In this document: one piece after another, positions 61,743 to 64,000 of the stretch
How the letters are laid out: every line of letters starts with the position of its first letter
How positions within the stretch are numbered: the stretch's first letter is position 1
Origin: Bacillus sp. CH30_1T
GTDB lineage: Bacteria > Bacillota > Bacilli > Bacillales > Bacillaceae_B
Assembly: GCF_008364765.1 (NCBI RefSeq)
Contig: NZ_VTUY01000002.1
Location: forward strand, 2,501-66,500
Reading direction: 5' to 3'
Length of the DNA stretch: 64,000 bases
Notes under the pieces: generated by a model
What the model was told of the DNA's origin: nothing
What the model saw: the letters and a program-made list of their open reading frames with translations, nothing else
Database searches by the model: none
Made by a program: the position numbers and the translations under genes

Positions 61743-61824
61743 CTAGTTACTTTCGAAACTAGTCAAAGTAAATCGGATTACTGATCACAATCGGTTCTTC
61801 CGAGTTTACGTCCCAAAGCGCTTT
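61743..61824 (-). promoter_or_regulatory. Internal regulatory region of the inositol operon
   Basis: The 183-base gap between the permease and aldo/keto reductase genes contains the inverted repeat CTAGTT-N8-AACTAG (61743-61762) and a cre-like palindrome AAAGCGCTTT (61815-61824). Both suggest an internal, catabolite-controlled promoter, although no clear -10/-35 pair is seen. A 12-codon frame behind GGAGG (from 61861) ends at 61823 and is probably not a gene. Confidence 0.4.
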
Positions 61825-61904
61825 ATCTGTCTAAATCCAACATAAGTCTTAATTCCTCCATATCGTTTTCGATTGAAAAGGGAAAGGTCAACTGTTTATC
61901 GTAC

Positions 61905-62762
61905 TCACGTCTCTTTCCCTCCTGTACCGAGTCCACCTAATCCTTGTTCAAATAAAGGTTGAAGAATAAAGTATAAAATGATCATCGGAAGTGCGGCCGT
62001 TGTCGCCCCAGCCATAATCAGAGGCCAATCGATATTGTATTGACCTTGGAATGCTTTCAAGGCAATTTGGACGGTATACATTTCCTGCGACCTGGCAATC
62101 GTTAACGGCCATAAGTATTCATTCCAATGACTGAGAAAGCTGAAAATTGTGACTAATGCAATCGCAGGTTTATTCAACGGAAGGATAATTCTCCAATAAA
62201 TTTGAAATTTAGAACACCCATCAATGGTAGCTTGCTCATCCAATTCACGAGGAACCGATAGGAAATTCTGTCTCATAAGGAAAATAGCAAATCCTGTCAC
62301 GGCGAAGGGCAAAATGAGTCCGGCATATGAATCAAGCAATCCATCAGGTCCTGCGAACGGAACATTTTTCATCATGAAGAATAGTGGAACGACCATCAGT
62401 CCAGTTGGAATCATCATAGTTGCAAGCACCATCATAAACAGCTTATCCCGGCCAGGAAATCGAAGGCGTGCAAAAGCAAACGCTGCAAGGGACGATAGGA
62501 AAACATTGATCAACGTAGCAAGCACAGACACGACAAAACTGTTGAAAAATGCTCTTGGCAAATTGGTTTCCTGCCAAATCCTTAAGAAATTCTCCCAATA
62601 GTATTCAGTAGGTATGATCTTCGGTGGCCATGCCATGACATCACCTTGTGTTTTGACAGATGTCATAAACATCCAAATATAAGGACCTAAGAAAATCAGC
62701 AAGACAATCGAAAGCATAACGTACAAAAGGACATTTCGAATCATGTTTGACTTTTTCATCAT
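61905..62762 (-). CDS. Carbohydrate ABC transporter permease (MalG type)
   Basis: A 285-aa permease with six membrane segments and the EAA loop ELDEQATIDGCSKFQIYWRI (about 180-199) followed by ILPLNKPA. In this copy the usual EAA reads EQA. The start overlaps the end of the upstream permease gene by 4 bases. Likely imports inositol or a glycosyl-inositol together with its partner and the binding protein at the window edge. No ATPase gene is linked. Confidence 0.92.
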   Translation of the reverse strand: MMKKSNMIRNVLLYVMLSIVLLIFLGPYIWMFMTSVKTQGDVMAWPPKIIPTEYYWENFLRIWQETNLPRAFFNSFVVSVLATLINVFLSSLAAFAFARLRFPGRDKLFMMVLATMMIPTGLMVVPLFFMMKNVPFAGPDGLLDSYAGLILPFAVTGFAIFLMRQNFLSVPRELDEQATIDGCSKFQIYWRIILPLNKPAIALVTIFSFLSHWNEYLWPLTIARSQEMYTVQIALKAFQGQYNIDWPLIMAGATTAALPMIILYFILQPLFEQGLGGLGTGGKET

Positions 62763-63685
62763 TTTTTATCCTTTCCTGATGATAGTCTTAGTTGGAGCCA
62801 TGTAACTCCTAATAAGAATGGGAATAATACAAATGATAGGGCCGCACCATAACCGACATAGTTAAACTCAAAGGATTGCTGCCAAATATGTTTGATGGCA
62901 ACCATCGTACTATCCATCGGTCCACCATTGGTCAAGATGTCTACAACCGCTACGACCTGGAAGGATCCAATGACAGACATAACCATGCAGTAGACTAAGA
63001 TGGGCATTATGGATGGCAATGTAATATGAACAAATTGCTTCCAAGAGTTTGCACCATCAATGCGGGCAGCTTCATAGAGAGACTGAGGAACCGCTTGAAG
63101 CGCTGCAAGGAATATCGGGATATTGTAAGCAGTCCCTCTCCATGCACCAATGAGGATTAGAATGAGCATGGCCGTTGTAGGCTGTAACAGCCAGGCAGGA
63201 GGGGTCTCTACACCAGCTACTTTCAATATGTAATTTAAGATTCCTAGGTTATTATCGAAAACCCATAAGAAGATCATGGCGGTAATAACTTCTGAAGTGA
63301 TCGTAGGTAAAAAATAAAATACTTTAAAAAAACGGATTCCTTTAAGCTTTCGATTCAATAGAACTGCCACCGCAATGGCTCCGCTTAATCCGATGGCCAT
63401 CGAACCTACTGTATACACGAGCGTGTTGCCGATACTTTTGATAAACAAGGCATCCTGAAGCATTCGGGCATAGTTTTCCAGTCCATTGAATACAGCAGGA
63501 TTCGGAAGACTATATTCGTGAAAGCTCAGCCAAATCAAATAGATGATGGGCACAATCGAAAACAAGGTTAAAAACGTCAAGGCAGGTAGTACAAATAGAT
63601 AGGATCCAATATGGTCTTTAAGCTTATGCATTTCTTTTTTCGGTTTTATGACTGAATTGTATTCATTAACAGTCTCTGTTTTCAT
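62759..63685 (-). CDS. Carbohydrate ABC transporter permease (MalF type)
   Basis: A 308-aa permease with six membrane segments; EAA loop YEAARIDGANSWKQFVHITL (about 205-225) followed by PSIMPI. ATG 63685 has AAGGGAG 8 bases upstream; the GTG three codons earlier overlaps that site. A strong hairpin separates it from the binding-protein gene. Confidence 0.92.
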   Translation of the reverse strand: MKTETVNEYNSVIKPKKEMHKLKDHIGSYLFVLPALTFLTLFSIVPIIYLIWLSFHEYSLPNPAVFNGLENYARMLQDALFIKSIGNTLVYTVGSMAIGLSGAIAVAVLLNRKLKGIRFFKVFYFLPTITSEVITAMIFLWVFDNNLGILNYILKVAGVETPPAWLLQPTTAMLILILIGAWRGTAYNIPIFLAALQAVPQSLYEAARIDGANSWKQFVHITLPSIMPILVYCMVMSVIGSFQVVAVVDILTNGGPMDSTMVAIKHIWQQSFEFNYVGYGAALSFVLFPFLLGVTWLQLRLSSGKDKK

Positions 63686-63705
63686 CCTTTTCACTCCCTT
63701 ATAAG

Positions 63706-63733
63706 AAAAAGGTATGTACCTACATACCTTTTT
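63706..63733 (-). terminator. Intra-operon hairpin between binding-protein and permease genes
   Basis: AAAAAGGTATGTA and TACATACCTTTTT form a perfect 13-bp inverted repeat around CC. Placed between a solute-binding protein gene and its permease genes, it probably acts as a partial terminator or 3' stabiliser that gives more binding protein than permease. Confidence 0.75.
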
Positions 63734-63756
63734 CTGCTCACCCTTTGTTAACGAAC

Positions 63757-64000
63757 TTAATTCGGATTCTCAATCTCCCGCTCTGCGATTTTCTGTGCAT
63801 CATCCAGCACTTCCTGCGGATCGGCACCATCAAACACAGCACGTAATGCTTTACCCCACGCATCATTTGCTTCCGGGAATGCTTCAAGCTTATACGGTTG
63901 GGCATGTTGGAGTGTTTCAACATATGGCTTAAGTAATGGATCATTATAAAACTCATCTTCATATAAATGAGCTTTTACCGGATGACGACCTTCTTCCTTC
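63757..64000 (-). CDS. Sugar ABC transporter solute-binding protein, C-terminal part (cut by window edge)
   Basis: The last 81 codons of a solute-binding protein run into the window edge. Readable are EEGRHPVKAHLYEDEFYNDP, YKLEAFPEANDAWGKALRAV and VLDDAQKIAEREIENPN before the stop. The segment PEANDAWGKALRAVFDGA with a following amphipathic helix is the usual end of family 1 binding proteins. First visible gene of the inositol operon. Confidence 0.85.
   Translation of the reverse strand, partial: KEEGRHPVKAHLYEDEFYNDPLLKPYVETLQHAQPYKLEAFPEANDAWGKALRAVFDGADPQEVLDDAQKIAEREIENPN

Noticed and set aside
61823..61861. 12-codon frame behind GGAGG in the gap before the aldo/keto reductase gene
   Set aside because: Too short, no terminator or conserved pattern; it overlaps a cre-like site and looks like chance or a leftover.

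Overview
The window reads as a low-GC Gram-positive chromosome segment, most likely a free-living Bacillaceae (Bacillus sensu lato; a Rossellomorea-like genome is my guess, not shown). The reasons are a Bacillus-type tRNA operon, AGGAGG-type ribosome binding sites with several TTG starts, a B. subtilis-like iol gene set, MsmX-dependent-looking sugar ABC systems without their own ATPase, and CcpA-type cre sites.

1-2.6 kb: 24 tRNA genes, all on the minus strand, behind a near-consensus promoter and with no rRNA gene visible at either side. 2.7-5.2 kb: a decayed gene, two tiny related genes (48 and 53 aa) flanking a membrane-anchored SGNH hydrolase, and a cyclic-di-GMP-I-like riboswitch in front of the 53-aa gene. 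5.2-10.8 kb: a giant secreted amylopullulanase with separate alpha-amylase and type I pullulanase catalytic domains. 11.4-15.9 kb: an operon of a lipoprotein (DUF1672-like) and a lipase-like protein with a long helical C-terminus, plus at least three decayed copies of the lipoprotein; this resembles a reverse-domain type VII secretion lipase effector with an immunity lipoprotein array. 16-24.1 kb: a GDYXXLXY membrane protein, an OafA/OatA-type acyltransferase, a LysM remnant, two small membrane proteins, and a broken RHS gene whose AHH nuclease tip and Imm11 immunity gene survive.

24.4-35 kb: an amino-sugar operon on the minus strand. Solute-binding protein, two permeases, a Gfo/Idh oxidoreductase, GntR, AgaS, tagatose-bisphosphate aldolase, PfkB kinase, ROK kinase and NagA together cover every step from imported N-acetylgalactosamine to triose phosphates. 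Three copies of one operator sit at its promoters. 35.3-37.9 kb, plus strand: pgaCD-like genes (poly-N-acetylglucosamine synthesis) and an XRE-TPR regulator.

38.1-42.7 kb: tetR, NCS1 permease, DUF917, HyuA-like operon with a perfect 20-bp operator palindrome. 42.9-43.2 kb: a MITE-like repeat. 43.4-50.3 kb: a catabolic locus with an alpha/beta hydrolase lacking the usual serine, a DUF6282 hydrolase and GlcD/GlcF on one strand, divergent from a GltS-type symporter and a FadR-type GntR; two inverted copies of one operator overlap both divergent promoters. 50.5-64 kb: a myo-inositol operon (ABC importer, aldo/keto reductase, TIM-barrel isomerase, DUF5054 glycosidase-like protein, iolG, iolD, iolE, iolB, iolC, iolA), cut at its upstream end by the window edge; iolJ and iolR are not in the window.

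No IS transposase, integrase, phage module, CRISPR array or replication origin was seen.
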